A DNA stretch of 64,000 nucleotides from Nemertoderma westbladi (Eukaryota; Xenacoelomorpha; Nemertodermatida; Nemertodermatidae), in assembly GCA_032718475.1 (NCBI GenBank), contig JAUCBJ010003535.1:17126-81125 (forward strand), read 5' to 3'. The first letter of the stretch is position 1; every line of letters begins with the position of its first letter. Positions 46,246 through 57,079 of this stretch are shown here, piece by piece. Both the position numbers and the translations under genes were made by a program. The notes beneath the pieces were generated by a model. The model saw nothing but the letters and a program-made list of their open reading frames with translations. It did not search any database and was not told the DNA's origin.

Positions 46246-47288
46246 GTAAATCTCGAAGCGATCTGAGATGGAAGAAACTTCGACGAACTCCGGAATCCGA
46301 CGATTATACGGAGGAGAGCGGGAGTGGTTACTACGGGTCGCCCAGTGACAGTTCTGGTCGCGATAGTAACACCGACTCTACCGAAATCGGGATCGCTATA
46401 GGGCCAAACATCGCGATAAAACGACCACCGACGGCCTGGCTGGAAGCCAACCAGTCGTCCATAGCAACGGTCGGTCAAGTCACAGAAACTCGGAGTACCA
46501 ACTCCGGAGTCGCTCGCATTAAAACTGTTACTCATACCGGAAGTAATGTTACTCATACCGGAAGTAATGTTACTCATACCGGAAGTAATGTTACTCATAC
46601 GGGAAGTAATGTTACTCCTACCGGAAGTAATGTTACTCATACCGGAAGTAATGTTACTCATACTGGAAGTAAGGTTACTCATAACAGAAGTAATGTTACT
46701 CATACCGGAAGTAATGTTACTCATACCGGAAGTAATGTTACTCATACCGGAAGTAAGGTTACTCATAACGGAAGTAATGTTTCTCATACCGGAAGTAATG
46801 TTACTCATGCCGGAAGTAAGGTCACTCATACCGGAATTAATGTTCCGCGTACCGGAAGTCGTGAGTCCCTGCTCGTCAGTCGGTCGCCGTACCCGGATAG
46901 GACTGGTAGCGACTGCTCAGTGGCTCAACTGGGACTCCCGTTGGTTCACCTACAGTGCTGCGTCAGTGAGCCGAGCGGCTCGGGCCACCAATCGAGGGCG
47001 ACGCCCAGTAGATACAACAACTACTCGTCCGATAATGCGAGTGCGATTAGTGGATCGCCCCAAGCGGTACCCGTAAATAATAAACGCGTTAACCCGTCCC
47101 ACACTAAACGTGTGAGCTCGACTCACACTAAACGTGCGAACTCGAGTTCTTCCCACACTAACCGAGGTCTTCCATCGCACAATCGAAACACTTCGCCTGT
47201 AGGAAGTGCGCTAACCACCGCTCCCAACTCAGAAACAATCCGTAATGGCCTCCTCACTCCCCCAATAACCCCCGACACACAATTCGAG
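46246..47288 (+). CDS. Large coding exon of the ZMYND11-like gene with a 21-bp coding minisatellite
   Basis: 1043 bp from acceptor TTTTCTTAG| to donor TTCGAG|GTAATT; phase 1 in, phase 0 out. The product is Ser/Thr-rich and disordered. An acidic start (PESDDYTEESGSGYYG) is followed by about 16 heptads of the type THTGSNV, then basic and Ser-rich sequence with repeated SHTKR / STHTKR motifs. It ends in NGLLTPPITPDTQFE. The uninterrupted 348-codon frame, despite the tandem repeat, supports translation. The link to the next exons is by phase. Confidence 0.65.
46528..46850 (+). repeat. 21-bp coding minisatellite (about 16 units)
   Basis: Units of GTTACTCATACCGGAAGTAA plus one base encode heptads THTGSNV. 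Substitutions (ACAGAAG, GGTTAC, TTTCTC) change residues but no unit has an indel or stop, so the frame has been preserved. Confidence 0.92.
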
Positions 47289-47719
47289 GTAATTATAATC
47301 GAAATACTATGAATCTGTTGATTTTCTCTAATCTTTCTTTACTCCTGGCCACTGTACTATTCCGTGGTGTTCTACCCTTTAATTATCAGCTCGAAACATT
47401 GAAGTCTGTTAGTGTTTTAGCTAATTGTCGGGGTTAAATAACACAAATTTACCTTATCACATCTAATACCTTTTGCAGTATATATAAGGCGTCGTTGACA
47501 AAGAAACACGTTTTGCTAATTTTTCTTGAGAATCGGCCATCGTGTTCTCAATAAATCCAATCAGACTAACAGTAAATTTAAAACTGAAAGTAAACATAGA
47601 CTCGCAGTTCCCCTTATACTAAACAGTTTCGAACTATAGTTCTAGTTATTGTTATATATTATTTTACTTGTTCAGTAAAGTTGTCCTCTAGTCTCTAATT
47701 ATTTATTTTTTATTTGTAG

Positions 47720-47761
47720 ACTGGCACGGGGAACTTTGAGACTAAAGGACATTCGCTCCAG
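47720..47761 (+). CDS. 42-bp micro-exon of the ZMYND11-like gene
   Basis: 14 codons between TATTTGTAG| and CTCCAG|GTAAAC, phase 0 on both sides, encoding a short segment (TGTGNFETKGHSLQ). Both splice sites are good and it fits between the exon ending at 47288 and the one starting at 47924. Skipping it would keep the frame. Confidence 0.55.
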
Positions 47762-47923
47762 GTAAACTAATAACTATATCCAATAAAGTATTTTATATCA
47801 CTGTAACTTAGTTTCATTGTTGTACTGTAACGTACTATAATAATATATTTATTTAACAAGATTGAAACTAATAAATTATATTGAGTAGAATAATTAATTC
47901 CAAACAAACATTTTATCTCACAG

Positions 47924-48074
47924 CGCCGTTCAACAAACACAATCGTAGTTTGGTACCTTTGGGCCGGAGTCCGTGAGATTCGAAAGGGAAAGAAATGCGC
48001 AACGTTGTCGCGATTAGTCGGCTACATGTTGAAGAATGTTGAGTCAACAAAACGTGAAGTTATTGCCAATATCA
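47924..48074 (+). CDS. ZMYND11: ZMYND11-like exon: N-terminal helical region before the PHD finger
   Basis: It follows TTTATCTCACAG| and ends at AATATCA|GTAAGT, phase 1. The 50 codons align by eye with the N-terminal region of ZMYND11: here VVWYLWAGVREIRKGKKCAT and SRLVGYMLKNVESTKREV, in the family a segment with LWAAIEIIRNQK, ITKYMSRVHG and AVKDGL. In vertebrates this precedes the PHD finger and is thought to be a winged-helix fold. The codons at the exon end (GTT ATT GCC AAT ATC A) are coding, and they are also part of the 20-bp unit that fills the next intron. Any of the first donors in the array could be used. The first keeps the frame with the next exon (Asn codon across the junction). 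Confidence 0.82.
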
Positions 48075-51000
48075 GTAAGTTATTGCCAATATCAGTAAGT
48101 TATTGCCAATATCAGTAAGTTATTGCCAATATCAGTAAGTTATTGCCAATATCAGTAAGTTATTGCCAATATCAGTAAGTTATTGCCAATATCAGTAAGT
48201 TATTGCCAATATCAGTAAGTTATTGCCAATATCAGTAAGTTATTGCCAATATCAGTAAGTTATTGCCAATATCAGTAAGTTATTGCCAATATCAGTAAGT
48301 TATTGCCAATATCAGTAAGTTATTGCCAATATCAGTAAGTTATTGCCAATATCAGTAAGTTATTGCCAATATCAATGAGTTATTGCCAATATCAGTAAGT
48401 TATTGCCAATATAAGTAAGTTATTGCCAATATCAGTAGTTATTGCCAATATCAGTAAGTTATTGCCAATATCAGTAAGTTATAGCCAATATCAGTAAGTT
48501 ATTGCCAATATCAGTAAGTTATTGCCAATATCAGTAAGTTATTGCCAATATCAGTAAGTTATTGCCAATATCAGTAAGTTATTGCCAATATCAGTAAGTT
48601 ATTGCCAATATCAGTAGTTATTGCCAATATCAGTGAGTTATTGCCAATATCAGTAAGTTATTGCCAATATCAGTAAGTTATTGCCAATATCAGTAGTTAT
48701 TGCCAATATCAGTAAGTTATTGCCAATATCAGTAAGTTATAGCCAATATCAGTAAGTTATAGCCAATATCAGTAAGTTATTGCCAATATCAGTAAGTTAT
48801 TGCCAATATCAGTAAGTTATTGCCAATATCAGTAAGTTATTGCCAATATCAGTAAGTTATTGCCAATATCAATAAGTTATTGCCAATATCAGTAAGTTAT
48901 TGCCAATATCAGTAAGTTATTGCCAATATCAGTAAGTTATAGCCAATATCAGTAAGTTATTGCCAATATCAGTAAGTTATTGCCAATATCAGTAAGTTAT
49001 TGCCAATATCAGTAAGTTATAGCCAATATCAGTAAGTTATAGCCAATATCAGTAAGTTATTGCCAATATCAGTAAGTTATTGCCAATATCAGTAAGTTAT
49101 TGCCAATATCAGTAAGTTATTGCCAATATCAGTAAGTTATTGCCAATATCAATAAGTTATTGCCAATATCAGTAAGTTATTGCCAATATCAGTAAGTTAT
49201 TGCCAATATCAGTAAGTTATTGCCAATATCAGTAAGTTATTGCCAATATCAATAAGTTATTGCCAATATCAGTAAGTTATTGCCAATATCAGTAAGTTAT
49301 TGCCAATATCAGTAAGTTATTGCCAATATTAGTAAGTTATTGCCAATATCAATGAGTTATTGCCAATATCAGTAAGTTATTGCCAATATCAGTAAGTTAT
49401 TGCCAATATCAGTAGTTATTGCCAATATCAGTAAGTTATTGCCAATATCAGTAAGTTATAGCCAATATCAGTAAGTTATTGCCAATATCAGTAAGTTATT
49501 GCCAATATCAGTAAGTTATTGCCAATATCAGTAAGTTATTGCCAATATCAGTAAGTTATTGCCAATATCAGTAAGTTATTGCCAATATCAGTAAGTTATT
49601 GCCAATATCAGTAAGTTATTGCCAATATCAGTAAGTTATAGCCAATATCAGTAAGTTATTGCCAATATCAGTAAGTTATTGCCAATATCAGTAAGTTATT
49701 GCCAATATCAGTAAGTTATAGCCAATATCAGTAAGTTATTGCCAATATCAGTAAGTTATTGCCAATATCAGTAAGTTATTGCCAATATCAGTAAGTTATT
49801 GCCAATATCAGTAAGTTATTGCCAATATCAGTAAGTTATTGCCAATATCAGTAAGTTATTGCCAATATCAGTAAGTTATTGCCAATATCAGTAAGTTATT
49901 GCCAATATCAGTAAGTTATTGCCAATATCAATGAGTTATTGCCAATATCAGTAAGTTATTGCCAATATCAGTAAGTTATTGCCAATATCAGTAGTTATTG
50001 CCAATATCAGTAAGTTATTGCCAATATCAGTAAGTTATAGCCAATATCAGTAAGTTATTGCCAATATCAGTAAGTTATTGCCAATATCAGTAAGTTATTG
50101 CCAATATCAGTAAGTTATTGCCAATATCAGTAAGTTATTGCCAATATCAGTAAGTTATTGCCAATATCAGTAGTTATTGCCAATATCAGTGAGTTATTGC
50201 CAATATCAGTAAGTTATTGCCAATATCAGTAAGTTATTGCCAATATCAGTAGTTATTGCCAATATCAGTAAGTTATTGCCAATATCAGTAAGTTATAGCC
50301 AATATCAGTAAGTTATAGCCAATATCAGTAAGTTATTGCCAATATCAGTAAGTTATTGCCAATATCAGTAAGTTATTGCCAATATCAGTAAGTTATTGCC
50401 AATATCAGTAAGTTATTGCCAATATCAATAAGTTATTGCCAATATCAGTAAGTTATTGCCAATATCAGTAAGTTATTGCCAATATCAGTAAGTTATAGCC
50501 AATATCAGTAAGTTATTGCCAATATCAGTAAGTTATTGCCAATATCAGTAAGTTATTGCCAATATCAGTAAGTTATAGCCAATATCAGTAAGTTATAGCC
50601 AATATCAGTAAGTTATTGCCAATATCAGTAAGTTATTGCCAATATCAGTAAGTTATTGCCAATATCAGTAAGTTATTGCCAATATCAGTAAGTTATTGCC
50701 AATATCAATAAGTTATTGCCAATATCAGTAAGTTATTGCCAATATCAGTAAGTTATTGCCAATATCAGTAAGTTATTGCCAATATCAGTAAGTTATTGCC
50801 AATATCAATAAGTTATTGCCAATATCAGTAAGTTATTGCCAATATCAGTAAGTTATTGCCAATATCAGTAAGTTATTGCCAATATCAATGAGTTATTGCC
50901 AATATCAGTAAGTTATTGCCAATATCAGTAAGTTATTGCCAATATCAGTAGTTATTGCCAATATCAGTAAGTTATTGCCAATATCAATAAGTTATTGCCA

Positions 51001-53033
51001 ATATCAGTAAGTTATTGCCAATATCAGTAAGTTATTGCCAATATCAGTAAGTTATTGCCAATATCAATGAGTTATTGCCAATATCAGTAAGTTATTGCCA
51101 ATATCAGTAAGTTATTGCCAATATCAGTAGTTATTGCCAATATCAGTAAGTTATTGCCAATATCAGTAAGTTATTGCCAATATCAGTAAGTTATAGCCAA
51201 TATCAGTAAGTTATTGCCAATATCAGTAAGTTATTGCCAATATCAGTAAGTTATTGCCAATATCAGTAAGTTATAGCCAATATCAGTCAATAAGTTATTG
51301 CCAATATCAGTAAGTTATTGCCAATATCAGTAAGTTATTGCCAATATTAGTAAGTTATTGCCAATATCAATGAGTTATTGCCAATATCAGTAAGTTATTG
51401 CCAATATCAGTAAGTTATTGCCAATATCAGTAGTTATTGCCAATATCAGTAAGTTATTGCCAATATCAGTAAGTTATAGCCAATATCAGTAAGTTATTGC
51501 AAATATCAGTAAGTTATTGTCAATATCAGTAAGTTATTGCCAATATCAGTAAGTTATTGCCAATATCAATAAGTTATTGCCAATATCAGTAAGTTATTGC
51601 CAATATCAGTAAGTTATTGCCAATATCAGTAAGTTATTGCCAATATTAGTAAGTTATTGCCAATATCAATGAGTTATTGCCAATATCAGTAAGTTATTGC
51701 CAATATCAGTAAGTTATTGCCAATATCAGTAGTTATTGCCAATATCAGTAAGTTATTGCCAATATCAGTAAGTTATTGCCAATATCAGTAAGTTATTGCC
51801 AATATCAGTAAGTTATTGCCAATATCAATAAGTTATTGCCAATATCAGTAAGTTATTGCCAATATCAGTAAGTTATTGCCAATATCAGTAAGTTATTGCC
51901 AATATCAGTAAGTTATTGCCAATATTAGTAAGTTATTGCCAATATCAATGAGTTATTGCCAATATCAGTAAGTTATTGCCAATATCAGTAAGTTATTGCC
52001 AATATCAGTAGTTATTGCCAATATCAGTAAGTTATTGCCAATATCAGTAAGTTATAGCCAATATCAGTATCAGTAAGTTATTGCCAATATCAGTAAGTTA
52101 TTGCCAATATCAGTAAGTTATTGCCAATATCAGTAAGTTATTGCCAATATCAGTAAGTTATTGCCAATATCAGTAAGTTATTGCCAATATCAGTAAGTTA
52201 TTGCCAATATCAGTAAGTTATAGCCAATATCAGTAAGTTATTGCCAATATCAGTAAGTTATTGCCAATATCAGTAAGTTATTGCCAATATCAGTAAGTTA
52301 TAGCCAATATCAGTAAGTTATTGCCAATATCAGTAAGTTATTGCCAATATCAGTAAGTTATTGCCAATATCAGTAAGTTATTGCCAATATCAGTAAGTTA
52401 TTGCCAATATCAGTAAGTTATTGCCAATATCAGTAAGTTATTGCCAATATCAGTAAGTTATTGCCAATATCAGTAAGTTATTGCCAATATCAATGAGTTA
52501 TTGCCAATATCAGTAAGTTATTGCCAATATCAGTAAGTTATTGCCAATATCAGTAGTTATTGCCAATATCAGTAAGTTATTGCCAATATCAGTAAGTTAT
52601 TGCCAATATCAGTAAGTTATTGCCAATATCAGTAAGTTATTGCCAATATCAGTAAGTTATTGCCAATATCAGTAAGTTATTGCCAATATCAGTAAGTTAT
52701 TGCCAATATCAGTAAGTTATTGCCAATATCAATAAGTTATTGCCAATATCAGTAAGTTATTGCCAATATCAGTAAGTTATTGCCAATATCAGTAAGTTAT
52801 TGCCAATATCAATGAGTTATTGCCAATATCAGTAAGTTATTGCCAATATCAGTAAGTTATTGCCAATATCAGTAGTTATTGCCAATATCAGTAAGTTATT
52901 GCCAATATCAGTAAGTTATAGCCAATATCAGTAAGTTATTGCCAATATCAGTAAGTTATTGCCAATATCAGTAAGTTATTGCCAATATCAGTAAGTTATT
53001 GCCAATATCAGTAAGTTATTGCCAATATCAGCA
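48055..53033 (+). repeat. ~250-copy 20-bp minisatellite built from the exon's own 5' splice junction
   Basis: Unit GTTATTGCCAATATCAGTAA. The unit comprises the last 16 coding bases of the exon at 47924-48074 followed by the donor GTAA(GT). The array fills almost all of the 5.05-kb intron to its acceptor at 53126. Variant units include CAGTAGTT (19 bp), AGTTATAGCC, CAATAAG and CAATGAG; the last two destroy the GT. Most units keep CAGTAAGT. Large blocks recur 1556 bp apart (for example variants at 48373, 48870, 49150 and 49250 recur at 49929, 50426, 50706 and 50806), so the array grew partly by duplication of ~78-unit blocks. Confidence 0.97.
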
Positions 53034-53126
53034 ATATAGCGGCGCAGTAACGTGGTACCGGTATTATAAATCCAATGGTCCATATATTTATTTTTTTAAC
53101 TAATTTATTTATATCATCTCTCACAG

Positions 53127-53524
53127 ACTGCGCTGTTAAAGAAGGTCTGCTCTACCGGATGGTCGTCCAGGGTTCATACACTCAGGATACTGACGTCACT
53201 GATAACTCAATCCCAGAATTAATCTCATCCAACGGGACTGTAGAACAATACTTCATACCTAAAGACATCCCCACCCGTTACAAACACGACTGGTATTGTT
53301 TCCAGTGCCACGCAGGTAACGAAGGCGATGTATACGAATGCGCCGTCTGCGATCGCGTCTACCATACCCGCTGCCTGTCGGACAAGGTGGTTAACAGCGC
53401 CCCCTGGCGGTGTCGGTTTTGTTTGGCTGCGTCCGACGCTACTTCTGTTAACGCCAATATCGGACTCAGCCACTCGGTGCTCAATAAAACTCTCGCGTTC
53501 GTCCTGAACAGGATGAAGGAAAAG
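53127..53524 (+). CDS. ZMYND11: ZMYND11-like exon: PHD finger
   Basis: 398 bp from ATCTCTCACAG| to GAAAAG|GTTAGC; phase 1 in, phase 0 out. It continues the N-terminal region with CAVKEGLLYRMVV (family: LAVKDGLIV). A complete C4HC3 PHD finger follows at about 53297-53422 with pairs CFQC, CAVC, HTRC and CRFC, including the family signatures HDWYCF and VYHTRCLSD. It then runs to VLNRMKEK, equivalent to the RMKER helix just before the bromodomain. In ZMYND11 the PHD-bromo-PWWP module reads histone H3.3 K36 trimethylation and restrains elongation; that role is transferred from the family. An ORF starting upstream at 53075 reads through intron sequence. Confidence 0.92.
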
Positions 53525-54970
53525 GTTAGCGCCGTAGTTAGCCGAGCTGTGCCATATAGTTAGTCGAGCTGTGCCATAGTTAGCCGAGCTGTGCCATAGT
53601 TAGTTGAGCTGTGCCATAGTTAGCCGAGCTGTGCCATAATTAGCCGAGCTGAACCATAGTTAGCCGAGCTATGCTATAGTTAGCCGAGATGTCCTATAGT
53701 TAGCCGAGCTGTGCCATAGTTCGCTGAGCTGTGCCATAGTTCGCCGAGCTGAGCCATAGTTAGCCGACCTGCGCCATAGTTAGGGGAGCTGTGCCATAGT
53801 TAGTGCCATAATTATCCGAGCTGAACCATAGTTAGCCGACCTGCGCCATATTCTTAGTCGAGCTGTGCCATAGTTAGCCGAGCTGTACCATAGTTAGTCG
53901 AGCTGTGCCATAGTTAAACGAGCTGCGCCATAGTTAGGCGAGCTGTGCCATAGTTAGCGTAGCTGTGCCATAGTTAGTGCCATAATTATCCGAGCTGAAC
54001 CATAGTTAGCCGAGCTGTGCTATATTTTATTTAGCCGAGCTGTGCTGTGCCATAGTTAGTCGAGCTGTGACATAATAGTTAGCCTAGCTGTGCCATAATT
54101 AGCCAAGCTGACGCATAGTTAGCCGAGCTATGCTATAGTTAGCAGAGCTGTGCCATAATTAGCCGCGTTGTACCTTAGTTAGTCGAGCTGGGCCATAATT
54201 AACCGAGCTGTGCCATAATTAGCTGAGCTGTGACATAGTTAGCCGAGCTGCGCCATATAGATAGCGGAGCTGTGCCATTGTTAGTCGAGCTGGGCCATAA
54301 TTAACCGGGCTGTGCCATAATTAGCCGAGTTGTGACATAGTTAGCCGAGCAGCGACATAGTTAGCCGAGCTGTACCATAGTTAGCCGAGCTGTAACATTG
54401 TTAGTCGAGCTGCGCCATAGTAGTCGAGCTGTGACATAATAGTTAGCCTAGCTGCGCCATAATTAGCCAAGCTGACGCATAGTTAGCCGAGCTATGCTAT
54501 AGTTAGCAGAGCTGTGCCTTAGTTAGCCGAGCTGGGCCATAATTAACCGAGCTGTGCCATAATTAGCTGAGCTGTGACATAGTTAGCCGAGCTGGGCCAT
54601 AATTAACCGAGCTGTGCCATAATTCGCCGAGCTGTGACATGCTTAGTCGAGCTGTGCCATAGTTAGTCTGTGACATAATGGTTAGCCTAGCTGTGCCATA
54701 ATTAGCCAAGCTGAAGCATAGTTAGCCGAGCTATGCTATAGTTAGCAGAGCTGAGCCATAATTAACCGCGCTGTGCCTTAGTTAGTCGAGCTGGGCCATA
54801 ATTAACCGAGCTGTGCCATAATTAGCTGAGCTGTGACATAGTTAGTCGAGCTGCGCCATATAGTTAGCGGAGCTGTGCCATAGTTAGTCGAGCTGCGCCA
54901 TATAGTTAGCGGAGCTGTGCCATAGTTAGTCGAGCTGGGCCATAATTAGCCGCGCTGTACCATAGTTAGC
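53525..54970 (+). repeat. Degenerate ~20-bp minisatellite starting at the donor site
   Basis: Units of GTTAGCCGAGCTGTGCCATA begin right at the exon end: the donor AAG|GTTAGC is itself the start of the first unit. About 65-70 units fill the intron to just before the acceptor at 55020. They are much more diverged than the array at 48055, with many GTTAGT, AATTAGC and GACATA variants, and carry larger block repeats (for example AATAGTTAGCCTAGCTG occurs more than once). The array is thus older or changes faster. Confidence 0.93.
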
Positions 54971-55020
54971 CTACTAATAATAACTAATAATTAATAATCG
55001 ACTCGATTCTTTTTTATTAG

Positions 55021-55204
55021 AGTCAGAAAATTCATCTGATCGCTCCCCTCGATGAGGACCAGAAGTTTTACGACTCGATCATTTACAAACACATGGACAT
55101 GAAAGTGATGGGAAACAAAATCCACAAGGAGTTGTACACCTGTCTGGAGGAGTTCGAGGGAGACGCCTTGAGGATGCAGCATAACTGCGTCTTATATTAC
55201 GGAT
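55021..55204 (+). CDS. ZMYND11: ZMYND11-like exon: first half of the bromodomain
   Basis: It follows TCTTTTTTATTAG|, phase 0 in, and ends TATTACGGAT|GTAAGT at the first donor (phase 1 out). The product aligns with the start of the ZMYND11 bromodomain: FYDSIIYKHMDMKVMGNKI, then ELYTCLEEFEGDALRMQHNC, ending VLYYG (family: ...EEFKADAQLLLHN...IFYG). The domain's remaining helix must be in a later exon that I cannot find before 64000. The exon end is inside the 21-bp repeat that follows, so the exact boundary is ambiguous. Each later donor would add seven in-frame residues of the type CKLLYYG. Confidence 0.85.
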
Positions 55205-56012
55205 GTAAGTTATTGTATTACGGATGTAAGTTATTGTATTACGGGTGTAAGTTATTGTATTACGGATGTAAGTTATTGTATTACGGATGTAAGTTATTGT
55301 ATTACGGGTGTAAGTTATTGTATTACGGATGTAAGTTATTGTATTACGGATGTAAGTTATTGTATTACGGGTGTAATTTATTGTATTACGGGTGTAAGTT
55401 ATTGTATTACGGGTGTAAGTTATTGTATTACAGGTGTAAGTTATTGTATTACGGATGTAAGTTATTGTATTACGGATGTAAGTTATTGTATTACGGGTGT
55501 AAGTTATTGTATTACGGGTGTAAGTTATTGTATTACGGATGTAAGTTATTGTATTACGGGTATTGTATTACGGATGTAAGTTATTGTATTACGGGTGTAA
55601 GTTATTGTATTACGGATGTAAGTTATTGTATTACAGGTGTAAGTTATTGTATTACAGGTGTAAGTTATTGTATTACGGGTGTAAGTTATTGTATTACAGG
55701 TGTAAGTTATTGTATTACGGGTGTAAGTTATTGTATTACGGGTGTAAGTTATTGTATTACGGGTTTAAGTTATTGTATTACGGGTGTAAGTTATTGTATT
55801 ACAGTGGTGTAAGTTATTGTATTACGGATGTAAGTTATTGTATTACGGGTGTAAGTTATTGTATTACGGGTTTAAGTTATTGTATTACGGGTGTAAGTTA
55901 TTGTATTACAGGTGTAAGTTATTGTATTACGGATGTAAGTTATTGTATTACGGGTGTAAGTTATTGTATTACGGATGTAAGTTGTTGTATTACGGATGTA
56001 AGTTATTGTATT
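55193..56012 (+). repeat. 21-bp minisatellite built from the bromodomain exon's 5' splice junction
   Basis: About 39 units containing TTACGGATGTAAGTTATT, with variants GGGTG, CAGGTG and GGGTTT. The unit includes the last ten coding bases of the exon and the donor GTAAGT. Because the unit is 21 bp, the exon frame stays open deep into the array; frame changes occur near 55560 and 55803, where a unit is shorter or longer. A further unit (ACAGGTGTAAGTTATTGTA) reappears at 57078 after an inserted LINE, so the array was interrupted. Confidence 0.95.
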
Positions 56013-56019
56013 CTGTATG

Positions 56020-57078
56020 TTATTGTCTACTGTCTGCCCATTGCTACAGCATGCGATCATCTTGAAGTCGGCTACCACATCTACGCTGACGACAACCAGA
56101 TCTTCATAATTTTCGACTGCCTTGACTCATTGGCACTAAAAGCTTCGATAGCAAATTGCATCCAAGCCATCAAAGTGCAACTCGATGAACTTCACCTGTT
56201 CTTGAATGATGACATGACAGACATCCTACTACTTGGACGCGGCAACGATTTCTTGAGCTTTGCATCAGAATTCTCAGTCTCTCTAGGCGGCAAGATAATT
56301 CAATCCCTATCCACCGTAACAACCCTTGGAGTTCGCTTCGATAGTCAGCTAAATATGCATGATCACATTAAAACTCTCAAATCTATTCTATAATAATTCT
56401 ATATTCTAATTCTAATATTCTAATAATTCTAATCTATATCAGCATCTATTAACTTTCACCTCAGGAACATACGTCGAATAAAAGAACACTTGTCTTCTGA
56501 TAATCTGAAGAAGCTTGTCAATGCTCTAATAATATCACGTATCGATCAAAACAACAGTCTTCTGTATAATCTACCAACTGTGTCCCTCAACAGACTACAA
56601 CTTGCACTTAATAGCTGCGCCCGCCTTATTTCAGGTCAACCGGTTCGGTCTCACATCACCCCTACTTTACGAACTCTTCACTGGTTGCCGGTCACCTTCC
56701 GTATCGAGTACAAGATTGCACTCATGACGTGGAAGGCGCTTAATGGTCTCGCCCCGTCTTACATTTTAGAACTGTTGACTCCAAACTACAACCCAACTAG
56801 AACCCAACAACTGTGGACTTTATCGGTCCCAAGATACAACTTAAAGACGGTCGGTTCCCGTGCATTTAAACATGCTGCCCCAGTTATTTTCAACAGTATC
56901 CCCCTTAGCTTAAGAACTTGCACAAATTTAGAATCATTCAAATCTCAACTCAAAACATGTTTATATAATAGGGCCTTCAACTGACTTTCTAACTGTTTTT
57001 ACTACTGCGCCTTTGAACCTTGCGAAAAAGGCGCATAACAAGAAATTGTGTATTATTATTATTATTATTATTATTATT
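56020..57078 (+). mobile_element. 5'-truncated CR1/L2-like LINE inserted in the 21-bp array
   Basis: The plus-strand reading starts just before the RT catalytic box (YHIYADDNQIF), continues through LHLFLNDDMTDILLLG and LGGKIIQSLSTVTTLGVRFD, and is broken by AT-rich sequence at about 56393-56460. A second ORF, 56490-56984, has NLKKLVNALIISRID, LNSCARLISG and LHWLPVTFRIEYKIALMTWK, typical of the post-RT region of CR1/L2-type elements. It ends in an ATT microsatellite (about 57045-57077). The array unit resumes immediately after it. Confidence 0.85.
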
Positions 57079-57079
57079 A

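Noticed and set aside
45623-47180. Minus-strand ORFs (for example 46242-46829, 195 aa)
   Set aside because: Antisense shadows of the plus-strand exons; the 195-aa one is the 21-bp coding repeat read backwards.
48055-53033. CRISPR-like regular repeat array
   Set aside because: Units are contiguous 20-mers without spacers, in a eukaryotic intron, and begin at the exon's donor site. It is a minisatellite.
55563-56065. YYGCKLL repeat ORFs as independent genes
   Set aside because: They are readings of the 21-bp splice-donor array. Only the first exon part (55021-55204) resembles a real protein.
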